Positions 1 to 9,518 of a stretch of DNA of 64,000 bases are shown one piece after another; position 1 is the stretch's first letter, and each line of letters begins with the position of its first letter. Made by a program: the position numbers and the translations under genes. The stretch comes from Novosphingobium lentum NBRC 107847 (lineage in GTDB: Bacteria > Pseudomonadota > Alphaproteobacteria > Sphingomonadales > Sphingomonadaceae): positions 30,593-94,592 of the forward strand of contig NZ_BCTW01000020.1 of the NCBI RefSeq assembly GCF_001590965.1. The letters run 5' to 3'. A model generated the notes under the pieces. It saw only the letters and a program-made list of their open reading frames with translations. It was not told the origin of the DNA and made no database searches.

Positions 1-879
1 CGGGCGATGACCGATCGCTACGGCGCGGTGTTTACCGTGGCCGAAGTCGGCGGCGACGATGCCGATCGCGAGATGAAGCTGTTTACCCAAGGCAACACCC
101 GGCTCAACAGCGCCTACGGCTTCGATTTTCTCTATGTCGACGCGCTGACCCCGGCGCTGGTCGAGCGCGCGCTGGCCGAATGGCCCGACATGCCGGGAAT
201 GGGCTGGCCCAGCTGGGCGTTCGAGAACCACGATGCGCCGCGCGCGATCTCTCGTTGGGGCACGGCGGAAACCCGCGACCGGCTGGCGCGGGTCAAGATC
301 GCGTTGGTCGCGGCGTTGCGCGGCAACTATATCCTGTATCAGGGTGAGGAACTGGGGCTGAGTCAGGTCGATATTCCGTTCGACCAGCTCAAGGATCCCG
401 AAGCAATCGCCAACTGGCCGCTGACCCTGTCACGCGACGGCGCGCGCACCCCGATGCCGTGGGCGGCACAGGCGGTCAACGGCGGCTTTTCCGTGGGCGA
501 ACCGTGGCTGCCGCTGGGTGACGAGAATCTGTCGCGCGCGGTCGATGTGCAGAACCCCGATCCGGCGTCGCTGCTCAACCTCACCCGTGCGATCATCGCG
601 CTGCGACAGAAATACGCCGCCTTGCGCTACGGCGGATGCGACGTGCTGCTCGCAGACCAGCAGCGCCTTGTATTGCGTCGCAAACTAGGGCAACAATCGA
701 TTGCAGGCGTGTTCAACCTGTCGTCGCGGCCAGCTCAATGGCCGGATCAGGTTGGCGGTGCGGGCACGGTGCTCGCGTCGGTCAATGACGGCATCGCCGG
801 CCAGACATTGCCCCCATTTGCGGGCCTGCTGATCGAGGAGAGGCCCGATGCCGAGATTTCCGCTATGCAAGATCCGTGA
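1..879 (+). CDS. GH13 alpha-glucosidase, C-terminal part (5' end outside window)
   Basis: This is the 3' part of a glycoside hydrolase family 13 gene, most like alpha-glucosidase/oligo-1,6-glucosidase, which release glucose from malto- or isomalto-oligosaccharides. The frame is open from base 1, so the first ATG at 7 is internal. Visible landmarks are the region III acid/base Glu in TVAEVGG (codon 43-45) and the region IV motif FENHD. The region II nucleophile Asp lies upstream of the window. The C-terminal part (ALRQKYAALRYG onward) fits the usual beta-sandwich domain C. The gene overlaps the following GH97 gene by 32 bases, which indicates translational coupling in a maltodextrin-use operon. 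The family is clear; the exact substrate is inferred. Confidence 0.88.
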   Translation, partial: RAMTDRYGAVFTVAEVGGDDADREMKLFTQGNTRLNSAYGFDFLYVDALTPALVERALAEWPDMPGMGWPSWAFENHDAPRAISRWGTAETRDRLARVKIALVAALRGNYILYQGEELGLSQVDIPFDQLKDPEAIANWPLTLSRDGARTPMPWAAQAVNGGFSVGEPWLPLGDENLSRAVDVQNPDPASLLNLTRAIIALRQKYAALRYGGCDVLLADQQRLVLRRKLGQQSIAGVFNLSSRPAQWPDQVGGAGTVLASVNDGIAGQTLPPFAGLLIEERPDAEISAMQDP

Positions 880-2944
880 TGGCATTGTGGCGCTGCTGGC
901 GGCGCTGCTGCTGGCCGTGCCTGGCGCGGTCGTGGCACAAGTCGCCGCACGGTCTGTCACTGCCAGTTCGCCCGACGGCACCATCGTCCTCACCGTGTCG
1001 ACGGACAACGATGCGCGGGCCAAGTGGTCGCTGTCGCGCAAGGGCAAGCTGCTGATCGCCCCGTCGAGCCTGGGTTTCATCCTCACCGATGGGCTCAACA
1101 TGGTGCGTGGCTTTGCGATCGATAGCTCGGAAAAGGCCAGCGGCGACGACACGTGGGAACAGCCGTGGGGCGAGCGCCGGTTCGTGCGAGACCACTACGA
1201 CGAAGTGCTCGTCCGCTTTCGCCAGAAGGCCGAAGACGGCGGGCGGCTGATGAACCTGCGCTTCCGCCTGTTCGATAACGGCGTGGGCTTCCGCTATGAA
1301 CTGCCCGAACAGCGCGCGTTCAAGACAATGCGCATCGCCGACGAGCTGACCGAATTTTCGATCGCGTCGCCCGGCACGGCGTGGTGGATTCCCGGCGGCG
1401 AATGGAACCGCTACGAACAGCTTTATCAGAAGACCCCGATCGACGGCGTCTCGATCGCGCACACCCCGATCACGATGCGGCTCGACGATGGCACGCACCT
1501 GGCTTTCCACGAGGCCGCGCTGGTCGATTATTCGGCGATGTGGTTCAAGCGGATTTCGGGGCAGACGTTCCGCTCCACCCTGTCACCATCGTCGCGCGGG
1601 CCCAAAGTGGTGCGCGACCTGCCGTTCGCGACTCCGTGGCGCACGATCCGCATTGCCGACAGCGCCGCCGGCATCGTGGAGAACGACCTGGAGCTGAATC
1701 TCAACGAACCCAACAAGCTGGGCGATGTCGGCTGGGTCAAGCCGGCCAAGTTCATCGGCATCTGGTGGGGCATGATCCGCGGCGACTGGACCTGGGCCGA
1801 AGGACTGCGCCATGGCGCAACCACCGCCCGCGCCAGGCAGTACATCGACTTTGCCGCGCTGCACGGCTTCCGCGGTGTGTTGGTCGAAGGCTGGAACAAG
1901 GGCTGGAACCACGAATGGTTGGGCCATGGCAACGAGTTCCGCTTCAGCGAGCCGACGCCCGACTTCGATATCAAGGCTGTGACCGACTATGCCAAAGCCA
2001 AGGGCGTCCACCTGATCGGGCACCACGAAACCGGCGGCAACATCGCCAATTACGAGGCGCAGCTCGACGATGCGATGAAATACGCGGCGTCGATGGGCAT
2101 CGAGGCGGTCAAGACCGGCTACGTCGCCGATGCGGGCGGGATCATCGCGCCGGGCGACACAGCGGGTACGACGAGGATGGAATACCACGACGGCCAGCGA
2201 CAGGTGCAGCACCACCTCAAGGTCGTGCAGACAGCGGCCAAGTACCACGTTTCGATCGATGCGCACGAACCAGTGAAGGACACCGGCCTGCGCCGCACTT
2301 ATCCCAACTGGATGGCGCGGGAAGGCGCGCGCGGCATGGAATACAACGCCTGGGGCCAGTTCGCCAACGGGCCGGACCACGAGCCGACGCTGGTTTACAC
2401 GCGGATGCTGGCCGGGCCGATGGACTTCACCCCCGGCATCCTCAGCCTGGAAGGGCACGATCACGTCCCGCTCGCTTCGACGCTGGCCAAGCAGCTGGGG
2501 CTCTATCTCGCGATCTATTCGCCGATCCAGATGGCGGCGGATTTCGTCGAGAGCCTCGCGGCGCATCCCAGGGAGCTGGACTTCATCAGCAAGGTGCCAA
2601 CCGACTGGGCCGAAAGCCACCTGATCGCGGGCGAGGTGGGCGACTTCGCGATTTTCGCGCGCAAGGATCGCAACAGCGCCGACTGGTATGTCGGCGGGGT
2701 CAACAACGCGACGGCGCGCGACCTCGACCTGAAGATGGACTTCCTCGACGCGGGCAAGACCTACACCGCGACAATCTACAAGGACGGCGCAGGCGCGACC
2801 TACCTGACCGACGCCCGGCACAACATCGCCTATGAGACCCGCACCGTGCGCAAGGGCGATGCGATCAAGCTGTGGCTGGCGCCGGGCGGCGGGGCGGCGA
2901 TCCGGCTTGATGCAGGTGGATCCCAGCCGCGCAAGGCCGACTGA
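848..2944 (+). CDS. GH97 family alpha-glucosidase (SusB-like), exported
   Basis: A 698-residue glycoside hydrolase family 97 protein. Residues 1-31 form a signal peptide ending near VVAQ, so it probably acts in the periplasm. An N-terminal beta-sandwich domain leads into the (beta/alpha)8 catalytic domain with KFIGIWWGMI, a GWNKGWNHEW segment, IGHHETGG and the DAHEPVKDTGLRRTYPN block. The last carries Glu residues typical of the inverting SusB-type active site, and the strand where retaining members have Asp reads VKTGYV here. I therefore infer an inverting alpha-glucosidase acting on malto-oligosaccharides. It overlaps the upstream GH13 gene by 32 bases, pairing two alpha-glucosidases. Start chosen because it gives the signal peptide. 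Confidence 0.9.
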   Translation: MPRFPLCKIRDGIVALLAALLLAVPGAVVAQVAARSVTASSPDGTIVLTVSTDNDARAKWSLSRKGKLLIAPSSLGFILTDGLNMVRGFAIDSSEKASGDDTWEQPWGERRFVRDHYDEVLVRFRQKAEDGGRLMNLRFRLFDNGVGFRYELPEQRAFKTMRIADELTEFSIASPGTAWWIPGGEWNRYEQLYQKTPIDGVSIAHTPITMRLDDGTHLAFHEAALVDYSAMWFKRISGQTFRSTLSPSSRGPKVVRDLPFATPWRTIRIADSAAGIVENDLELNLNEPNKLGDVGWVKPAKFIGIWWGMIRGDWTWAEGLRHGATTARARQYIDFAALHGFRGVLVEGWNKGWNHEWLGHGNEFRFSEPTPDFDIKAVTDYAKAKGVHLIGHHETGGNIANYEAQLDDAMKYAASMGIEAVKTGYVADAGGIIAPGDTAGTTRMEYHDGQRQVQHHLKVVQTAAKYHVSIDAHEPVKDTGLRRTYPNWMAREGARGMEYNAWGQFANGPDHEPTLVYTRMLAGPMDFTPGILSLEGHDHVPLASTLAKQLGLYLAIYSPIQMAADFVESLAAHPRELDFISKVPTDWAESHLIAGEVGDFAIFARKDRNSADWYVGGVNNATARDLDLKMDFLDAGKTYTATIYKDGAGATYLTDARHNIAYETRTVRKGDAIKLWLAPGGGAAIRLDAGGSQPRKAD

Positions 2945-2975
2945 CCGGACCGCGCGACCCCGCCGTGCTAGTCTT

Positions 2976-3003
2976 CCGGGGACAAGCTGTTGCGTGTCCC
3001 CGG
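2976..3003 (+). terminator. Stem-loop after the GH97 gene
   Basis: A perfect 9-bp stem (CCGGGGACA at 2976-2984 with TGTCCCCGG at 2995-3003) with a 10-nt loop lies 31 bases after the GH97 stop codon. No T-run follows, so it may slow or end transcription with Rho, or stabilise the mRNA end. The rest of the 2945-3204 gap should hold the zwf promoter, but I see no convincing -35/-10 pair there. Confidence 0.5.
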
Positions 3004-3204
3004 CCGGTGATCGTCCTTCCGGTGATCGTAGGGCCGCATACATATGCGTGGTGCATGATCGCGGCAGCACGGCTAGAGCAAAGTTCGCACCCAAATTGTT
3101 GCATTGCAGCGTGATTGGGGGCAGCTTGGTCGGGAACAGGCAATCGGTATCTGAAACTGGCGTTTACCGGTGGTCCGCCATCGGCAGTGACAGGCCCGTA
3201 ATCG

Positions 3205-4668
3205 ATGGAGACCTACCGAATGCCCAACGCCAGTTCGTCCGCATTGCTGCTGTTCGGTGCCACCGGAGACCTTTCGCGGCGCATGCTGCTGCCGTCGCTG
3301 TACGCGCTTCATGAAGACGGGCTGGTCGATGCCGGGCTGCGCATCGTGGGCACCGCACGGTCGGACATGGACGACGACGGCTTCCGCGCCTTCGCCAAGG
3401 AGGCGCTCGACGAATTTCTGCCGGCGGACCGCAAGGATGAGACCAAGCTTGCCGGGTTTCTCGACCGGCTGCACTACCATCCGCTCGATGCATCGCAGAT
3501 CGAAGGCTTCGCCGGGCTGGCCGAGGCGCTGGGCGACACATCCGAGGGCCTCTCGATCTTCCTGTCGACCGCGCCGTTCCTGTTCGAACCGACGATCGAG
3601 GGCCTGCGTCGCGCCGGGCTGGCGCATGACGGCGTGCGCATCGGGCTGGAAAAGCCGCTGGGCAACGATCTCGCTTCCAGCCAGCGGATCAATGATGCGG
3701 TGGCGGCAGCCTTCCAGGAACGCCAGATCTTCCGCATCGACCACTATCTCGGCAAGGAGACGGTGCAGAACCTGATGGCGCTGCGCTTTGCCAACATGAT
3801 GTTCGAACCGCTGTGGAATTCCGCCGGGATCGACCATGTGCAGATCACGGTCAGCGAAACGGTCGGGCTGGAAGGTCGCAAGGGGTTCTACGACGATACC
3901 GGCGCGATGCGCGACATGGTGCAGAACCACATGCTCCAGCTGCTGGCGCTGACCGCGATGGAGCCGCCAGTCGATTTCGACGCGACCTCGATCCGCGACG
4001 AGAAGGTCAAGGTGCTGCGCGCGCTGCGGCCGGTCAAGGCGGAAGAGATGGTGCGCGGGCAGTACAAGGCCGGTGCGGTCAAGGGTGGCAGCGTCGATGG
4101 CTATGCCGACGATCTGGGCGATACGTCGGACACCGAAACGTTCGTTGCGATCAAGGCGCACATCGAAAGCTGGCGCTGGCAGGGCGTGCCGTTCTACTTG
4201 CGCACCGGCAAGCGGCTGGCCGAACGGCGCAGCGAGATCGTGATCCAGTTCAAGGGCGTGCCGCACAACATCTTTGCCGATCGCGGCGGCAAGCTGCGCG
4301 CCAACCGGCTGGTGATCCGCCTGCAGCCCGAGGAATACGTGCGGCTGCAGGTCATGGCCAAGGAGCCCGGGCTCGATCGCGGCGGGGTGGTGCTGCGCGA
4401 GGTCAACCTCGACCTGTCTCTGACCACGGTGTTCGCCAAGGCGCGGCGCCGGATCGCCTACGAACGCCTGCTGCTCGACCTGATCGAGGGCGAGCAGACG
4501 CTGTTCGTTCGACGTGACGAGGTCGAGGCGCAGTGGCGCTGGGTCGATGCGATCCGCAAGGTCTGGACGGCCGAAGGGCTGGACGTGAAGCCGTATGTCG
4601 CGGGCAGCTGGGGGCCGAACGCGGCCATCGCGCTGACCGAACGCGACGGCCGCAGCTGGAATGACTAG
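3205..4668 (+). CDS. zwf: Glucose-6-phosphate 1-dehydrogenase
   Basis: Oxidises glucose-6-phosphate to 6-phosphogluconolactone with NAD(P)+, the entry step of the Entner-Doudoroff route. The 487-residue length is normal for the family. The nucleotide-binding motif GATGDLSRR lies at residues 18-26 and the substrate-binding/active-site motif RIDHYLGKE at 177-185. It is the first gene of the zwf-pgl-edd-glk operon and overlaps pgl by 8 bases. ATG at 3205 is used; a second ATG at 3220 (MPNASSS) is also possible. Nothing is odd about the protein. Confidence 0.96.
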   Translation: METYRMPNASSSALLLFGATGDLSRRMLLPSLYALHEDGLVDAGLRIVGTARSDMDDDGFRAFAKEALDEFLPADRKDETKLAGFLDRLHYHPLDASQIEGFAGLAEALGDTSEGLSIFLSTAPFLFEPTIEGLRRAGLAHDGVRIGLEKPLGNDLASSQRINDAVAAAFQERQIFRIDHYLGKETVQNLMALRFANMMFEPLWNSAGIDHVQITVSETVGLEGRKGFYDDTGAMRDMVQNHMLQLLALTAMEPPVDFDATSIRDEKVKVLRALRPVKAEEMVRGQYKAGAVKGGSVDGYADDLGDTSDTETFVAIKAHIESWRWQGVPFYLRTGKRLAERRSEIVIQFKGVPHNIFADRGGKLRANRLVIRLQPEEYVRLQVMAKEPGLDRGGVVLREVNLDLSLTTVFAKARRRIAYERLLLDLIEGEQTLFVRRDEVEAQWRWVDAIRKVWTAEGLDVKPYVAGSWGPNAAIALTERDGRSWND

Positions 4669-5287
4669 CCGCAAGACCGATCGGGTGCGCTGGGCCGAGC
4701 CGGGCGACCTTGCGGCGGTGGCCGACCGGATCGCGGCGGAACTGGCGCGGCCCGGTCCAAAGCGGCTGTGCGTGCCGGGCGGATCGACCGCGCCCAGGGT
4801 GTTCGCGCTGCTCGCCACGCGCAAGCTCGACTGGTCGGGCGTGACGCTGATGCTCAACGACGATCGCCGCGTGCCCGACGATCACCCGGCGAGCAACCAC
4901 GGCGCGCTGGTCCGCGCGCTGGGCGATACCGGGGTCACCATCGAACGACTGGTCGAGGGCGCCAAGGTCGAACCGTTCGATCTGGTGTGGCTGGGCATGG
5001 GCGAGGACGGCCACATCGCCTCGCTGTTCCCGCACATGATCGCGGAAGTTCGCCCCGGTCCTTCGGTGATCGCGACCACGCCGATCCCGCTTCCGCCCGA
5101 GGCGCCGTTCGACCGGCTCACGCTCAACCGAAAGGCATTGTGCGCGACGCGCGCGATCATCATCGTGGTCACCGGCACGGCCAAGAAGCTGGTGCTGGAG
5201 CGGGCGATTGCCGGTTCCGATGCCTTTCCCGTTTCCGATATCGTGCGGGGCAACAAACCGCCGGTTACGATCTACTGGAGTGAATGA
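4661..5287 (+). CDS. pgl: 6-phosphogluconolactonase
   Basis: Hydrolyses 6-phosphogluconolactone to 6-phosphogluconate. The 208-residue protein shows the NagB/DevB-type fold motifs: CVPGGSTAP near the N-terminus, [15 protein letters not shown], and [14 protein letters not shown] with the conserved Gly/His around the active site. It starts inside the end of zwf (8-base overlap), and its stop overlaps the edd start in an ATGA arrangement. The gene is therefore translationally coupled on both sides. Family and position agree. Confidence 0.94.
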   Translation: MTSRKTDRVRWAEPGDLAAVADRIAAELARPGPKRLCVPGGSTAPRVFALLATRKLDWSGVTLMLNDDRRVPDDHPASNHGALVRALGDTGVTIERLVEGAKVEPFDLVWLGMGEDGHIASLFPHMIAEVRPGPSVIATTPIPLPPEAPFDRLTLNRKALCATRAIIIVVTGTAKKLVLERAIAGSDAFPVSDIVRGNKPPVTIYWSE

Positions 5288-7107
5288 TGGCGCTTGACCC
5301 CACTGTCGCCCGCGTAACCGACCGGATCGTGGCGCGTTCGCGCGATAGCCGGGCGGCCTATCTGCAACTGATCGATCGCGCGCGCGAAGCCGGGGTCAAC
5401 CGGCCCAAGCTGTCGTGCGGCAACCTTGCCCATGGCTTTGCCGCCAGCGGAGAGGACAAGGCCACGCTGCGCGAAGGCGCAGCGCTCAACATCGGGATCG
5501 TCACCGCATACAACGACATGCTCTCGGCGCATCAGCCCTATGGCCGCTATCCCGAGGCGATCAAGATCTACGCGCGCGAAGTGGGGGCCACGGCGCAAGT
5601 CGCGGGCGGGGTTCCGGCGATGTGCGATGGCGTGACGCAAGGGCAGGATTCGATGGACCTGTCGCTGTTCAGCCGCGACGTGATCGCGATGAGCGCGGCG
5701 GTGGGCCTCAGCCACGGCATGTTCGAGGCGGCGCTGCTGCTGGGCATCTGCGACAAGATTGTGCCGGGCCTGCTGATCGGCACGCTGCGGTTCGGCCATC
5801 TGCCCACGATCCTGGTGCCCGCCGGACCGATGCCGTCGGGCCTCGCCAACAAGGAAAAAGTCCGCGTCCGCCAGCTGTTTGCAGAAGGCAAGGTGGGGCG
5901 CGAGGAACTGCTCGAGGCGGAAAGCGCCAGCTATCACGGCGCGGGTACGTGCACGTTCTATGGCACCGCCAATTCCAACCAGATGATGCTGGAAATGATG
6001 GGCCTGCACATGCCCGGCGCCAGCTTCGTCCAGCCGGGCACCAAGCTGCGGCAGGAGCTGACCCGCGCCGCCACGCACCGGGTGGCGCAGATCGGCTGGG
6101 ACGGCGAAGACTATCGCCCGCTGGGCCACTGTGTGGACGAAAAGGCGATCGTCAACGCCATCGTCGGGCTGTTGGCGACGGGCGGATCGACCAACCATGT
6201 GATCCACTTGCCCGCGATCGCACGCGCGGCGGGCATCCAGATCGACTGGGACGACATGGACGACCTGAGCCGCGTGGTACCGCTGATCGCCAGCATCTAT
6301 CCCAACGGCGCGGGCGACGTGAACTACTTCGCAGCCGCTGGCGGCATGCCCTATGTGATCCGCGAACTGATCGGATCGGGGCTGGCGCACGGCGATATTC
6401 TCACGGTGTTCGGCGCATCGCTGGAAGAAGGCGCACAGGAGCCTCGGATGCATGGCGACGCGCTGGTGTGGGAGCCTGCGCCCGAAACGTCGGGTGACGA
6501 CAAGATTCTGCGTCCGGTTTCCGCGCCGTTCCAGCCCGAAGGCGGATTTCGCCTGCTGAGCGGCAATCTGGGCCGCTGCACGATCAAGCTGAGCGCGGTG
6601 GATCCCTCGCGCTGGACGGTCGAGGCACCCTGCCGCGTGTTCGCCGATCAGAACGAGGTGATCGCCGCATTCAAGGCGGGCGAGCTTGAGCGCGATGTCG
6701 TGGTGGTGGTGCGCTTCCAGGGTCCGGCCGCCAACGGCATGCCCGAACTGCACAAGCTGACCCCGCCGCTGGGCGTGTTGCAGGACCGCGGGTTCAAGGT
6801 TGCGCTGGTCACCGACGGGCGGATGTCGGGCGCTTCGGGCAAGATCCCGGCGGCAATCCACGTTTCGCCCGAAGCCAAGCTCGGCGGCGCTCTGGCGAAG
6901 TTGCGCGATGGTGACATGGTGCGCGTCTGTGCCAAGCACGGCGAACTGATCGCACTGGTGGCTGAGGCCGAATGGGCCGCGCGCGAGGACATCCCCGCGC
7001 CGCCCGCCGCCACTGGCACCGGGCGCGAACTGTTTGCGCTGATGCGCAACTTCTCCGATCCGGCCGAGCGCGGCGGTTCGGCGATGCTGGGGCAAGCGGG
7101 GCTTTGA
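5284..7107 (+). CDS. edd: 6-phosphogluconate dehydratase
   Basis: Iron-sulfur dehydratase that converts 6-phosphogluconate to 2-keto-3-deoxy-6-phosphogluconate (KDPG). The length of 607 residues is the usual size. It has the IlvD/Edd family hallmarks: [34 protein letters not shown] with conserved Cys, [13 protein letters not shown], and [12 protein letters not shown] near the C-terminus. Start codons ATG-ATG at 5284/5287 overlap the pgl stop. The stop TGA shares one base with the glk ATG. KDPG aldolase (eda), needed to finish the pathway, is not in the window. Confidence 0.96.
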   Translation: MMALDPTVARVTDRIVARSRDSRAAYLQLIDRAREAGVNRPKLSCGNLAHGFAASGEDKATLREGAALNIGIVTAYNDMLSAHQPYGRYPEAIKIYAREVGATAQVAGGVPAMCDGVTQGQDSMDLSLFSRDVIAMSAAVGLSHGMFEAALLLGICDKIVPGLLIGTLRFGHLPTILVPAGPMPSGLANKEKVRVRQLFAEGKVGREELLEAESASYHGAGTCTFYGTANSNQMMLEMMGLHMPGASFVQPGTKLRQELTRAATHRVAQIGWDGEDYRPLGHCVDEKAIVNAIVGLLATGGSTNHVIHLPAIARAAGIQIDWDDMDDLSRVVPLIASIYPNGAGDVNYFAAAGGMPYVIRELIGSGLAHGDILTVFGASLEEGAQEPRMHGDALVWEPAPETSGDDKILRPVSAPFQPEGGFRLLSGNLGRCTIKLSAVDPSRWTVEAPCRVFADQNEVIAAFKAGELERDVVVVVRFQGPAANGMPELHKLTPPLGVLQDRGFKVALVTDGRMSGASGKIPAAIHVSPEAKLGGALAKLRDGDMVRVCAKHGELIALVAEAEWAAREDIPAPPAATGTGRELFALMRNFSDPAERGGSAMLGQAGL

Positions 7108-8075
7108 TGCAGCTGGTTGCGGTCGACATCGGCGGGACCCACGCGCGCTTCGCCTTGGCCGAGGTCGAGGCGGGGCGCGTCGTCGATCTGGGTGAGGCGA
7201 CCACGCTCAAGACCGCCGATCACGCCAGCTTCCAGCTCGCCTGGGAGGAGTTCGGCCGGCTTTCGGGGGGCAAGCTGCCAGAGGCCGCCGGGATCGCGAT
7301 CGCCGCGCCGGTGGTGGGCGACGTGATCAAGATGACCAACAACCCCTGGATCATCCGCCCCGCGCTGGTCGAGGAAAAGCTGGGCGTCTCGCGCCATGTC
7401 CTGATCAACGACTTTGCCGCCGTCGGCCACGCCGTGGCGCAGGCGGGGCCGGAGCACTTCCTGCACTTGTGCGGGCCCGAAGCCGATCTGCCGGGGGCCG
7501 GCACGATCAGCATCGTCGGCCCCGGCACCGGCCTTGGCGTGGCTCACATCTGGCGCGGCAACGGCGGCTACCATGTCCAGTCCACCGAAGGCGGCCACAT
7601 CGATTTCGCGCCGCTCGACGGAATCGAGGACGCGATCCTGGCGCGCCTGCGCCATCGCTATCGTCGCGTTTCGGCCGAACGCGTGGTCTCCGGCCCGGGC
7701 ATCGTCGACATCTATGAAACGCTCGCCTCGATCGAGGGACGGCCGTTCACCCAGCGCAACGACCGCGAACTGTGGACGCTGGGCGCCAGCGGCGAGGACA
7801 GCCTGGCCGCCGCCGCAGTCGATCGGTTCTGCCTGTCGCTGGGTAGCGTGGCGGGCGACATCGCGCTGGCGCAGGGCGGGACCGCGCTGGTCATGGCCGG
7901 CGGACTGGGGCTGAGGATCAAGGATTCGCTGCTGCGATCGGGCTTTGCCGAACGATTCCGCGCCAAGGGCCGGTTCGAGGCGCTGATGGCCTCGATCCCG
8001 GTCAAGCTGATCACCCATCCGCAGCCCGGCCTGTTCGGCGCGGCGGCCGCCTTCGCGCAGGCCTTCGGCAGTTGA
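7107..8075 (+). CDS. glk: Glucokinase
   Basis: Phosphorylates glucose with ATP to supply glucose-6-phosphate for zwf. The 322-residue protein starts at the ATG overlapping the edd stop (TGATG). The same frame is open further upstream, but that stretch lies inside edd. The phosphate-1 motif DIGGTHARFALAE sits at residues 7-19, NPWIIRP and LINDFAAVGHA follow, and the ATP-binding GPGTGLGVA comes next. It belongs to the bacterial Glk family (PF02685), not the ROK family. As the last gene of the operon, it links glucose released by the upstream glucosidases to the Entner-Doudoroff pathway. Confidence 0.94.
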   Translation: MQLVAVDIGGTHARFALAEVEAGRVVDLGEATTLKTADHASFQLAWEEFGRLSGGKLPEAAGIAIAAPVVGDVIKMTNNPWIIRPALVEEKLGVSRHVLINDFAAVGHAVAQAGPEHFLHLCGPEADLPGAGTISIVGPGTGLGVAHIWRGNGGYHVQSTEGGHIDFAPLDGIEDAILARLRHRYRRVSAERVVSGPGIVDIYETLASIEGRPFTQRNDRELWTLGASGEDSLAAAAVDRFCLSLGSVAGDIALAQGGTALVMAGGLGLRIKDSLLRSGFAERFRAKGRFEALMASIPVKLITHPQPGLFGAAAAFAQAFGS

Positions 8076-8273
8076 ATCCCCGCGCGTTCGGCGACCGTGA
8101 CCGACAACGCGGGCGCGATGGCTTGCGTCCATGCCTGACGTTACGGCAGGCTGCCTGTTTCTACGGCTTGCAAACCGCGTGACGCTCGCATAGCGGCAGT
8201 TTAACCGCGCGATGAAATCTCTGCTCGCGCATTGGCTGAAGCGTTGCACAGGATCAGGGGCAAGGGACCAGGC

Positions 8274-8714
8274 ATGAAGCTCGGACGGCTCAATCACATC
8301 GGCGTGGCCACGCCTTCGATCGCGGAATCGGTCGCCTTCTGGCGCGACGTGATGGGCGCCACGAAGATTCACGAACCGTTCGATCTGCCGGCGCAGGGCG
8401 TGAAAGTGTGCTTCGTCGATACGCCGACCGATGCCGGGCTCAACGGCACGCAGATCGAACTGGTCGAGCCGCTGCCCGGCAACACCTCGATCCAGAGCTT
8501 CCTCGACAAGAACCCGCAGGGCGGCCAGCACCACATGTGCTACGAAGTGCCCGACATCCACGCCGCCAAGGTCTGGTTCGAAAGCCAGGGCAAGCGCGTG
8601 CTGGGCGAACCGCGCATCGGCGCACACGGCACGCTGATCTTCTTCGTCCACCCGCGCGACATGATGGGCGTGCTGACCGAAATCATGGAAACGCCGAAAA
8701 GTGCTGCACACTGA
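8274..8714 (+). CDS. mce: Methylmalonyl-CoA epimerase
   Basis: Interconverts (S)- and (R)-methylmalonyl-CoA in propionyl-CoA degradation. The 146-residue protein is of the glyoxalase/vicinal-oxygen-chelate type: the metal-binding His lies in the N-terminal LNHIGVAT, with QHHMCYEV in the second half and a Glu in GVLTEIME near the end. ATG 8274 is chosen because it places LGRLNHIGVA at the N-terminus as in other epimerases; the upstream in-frame start at 8232 adds 14 unsupported residues. It leads a set with a crotonase and methylmalonyl-CoA mutase. The gap 8076-8273 shows no gene. Confidence 0.93.
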   Translation: MKLGRLNHIGVATPSIAESVAFWRDVMGATKIHEPFDLPAQGVKVCFVDTPTDAGLNGTQIELVEPLPGNTSIQSFLDKNPQGGQHHMCYEVPDIHAAKVWFESQGKRVLGEPRIGAHGTLIFFVHPRDMMGVLTEIMETPKSAAH

Positions 8715-8731
8715 GGCTGGGGAGGGCTGAC

Positions 8732-9517
8732 ATGGCTTACGAACTGATCCGGCTGGAGATCGACCAGCAGGTCGCCACGATCACGCTGAACCTGCCCGAG
8801 CGGCTGAACGCCTGCGCGCCCGCTATGGCCGACGAGATCGCCGCCGCGCTCGACGAGGCGCTAGGCAGCGCGCGTGCGGTCATCATCACCGGCGAAGGCC
8901 GGGCGTTCTGTTCGGGAGCGGACCTCTCGGGGCGCGCCGCAGGCTCGATCACCGGGGGGCTGCGCAGCTACAACGTGCTGACGCAAAGCTACAATCCGCT
9001 GATGCTGAAGCTGGCGCGGCTGCCCATTCCGGTGATCACGGCGGTCAACGGTCTGGCTGCGGGCATCGGCTGCTCGCTCGCGCTGGCCTCCGATTTTGCG
9101 ATCGCCGGGCGCAGCGCCTACTTCCTGCAGGCGTTCGTCAACATCGGGCTGGTTCCCGACGGCGGATCGAGCTGGATGCTGGCGCGGCTGATCGGCAAGG
9201 CGCGCGCGACCGAGATGATGCTGCTGGGTGAGAAAGTGCCCGCCGAAAAGGCCGAAAGCTGGGGCATGATCTATCGCTGCGTCGAGGACGCCGATCTTCA
9301 GGCGCAGGCGTTCGCGCTCGCGCTGCGGCTGGCAAAGGGGCCGACCGTGGCGCTTGGTGCGATGCGCCAGAACCTCGCGCGGGCGCTCGAGAGCGATTAC
9401 GCCAGCGCGCTGCTCGCCGAAGCCGAAGGCCAGTGGAAGGCCGGTGACAGCGCCGACGCGGCCGAGGGCGTCGCCGCCTTCTCCCAGAAGCGCAAAGCAG
9501 AATTCAAGGGTAACTGA
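8732..9517 (+). CDS. Enoyl-CoA hydratase/isomerase (crotonase) family protein
   Basis: A 261-residue crotonase-fold enzyme acting on an acyl-CoA thioester. The oxyanion-hole segments are seen as [12 protein letters not shown] and [20 protein letters not shown], and the catalytic-loop region is [14 protein letters not shown]. An Asp is retained where PaaG-type ring isomerases carry their key acid, so 2-enoyl hydration or PaaG-like isomerisation are both possible. It sits 17 bases after mce and one base before scpA, so it is part of the propionate operon. A crotonase is not needed for the standard methylmalonyl-CoA route, so its exact substrate here is unknown. Confidence 0.85.
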   Translation: MAYELIRLEIDQQVATITLNLPERLNACAPAMADEIAAALDEALGSARAVIITGEGRAFCSGADLSGRAAGSITGGLRSYNVLTQSYNPLMLKLARLPIPVITAVNGLAAGIGCSLALASDFAIAGRSAYFLQAFVNIGLVPDGGSSWMLARLIGKARATEMMLLGEKVPAEKAESWGMIYRCVEDADLQAQAFALALRLAKGPTVALGAMRQNLARALESDYASALLAEAEGQWKAGDSADAAEGVAAFSQKRKAEFKGN

Positions 9518-9518
9518 C

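Noticed and set aside
5272..7095. A 607-codon minus-strand open frame opposite edd
   Set aside because: Same length as edd because it mirrors it; composition typical of antisense reading.
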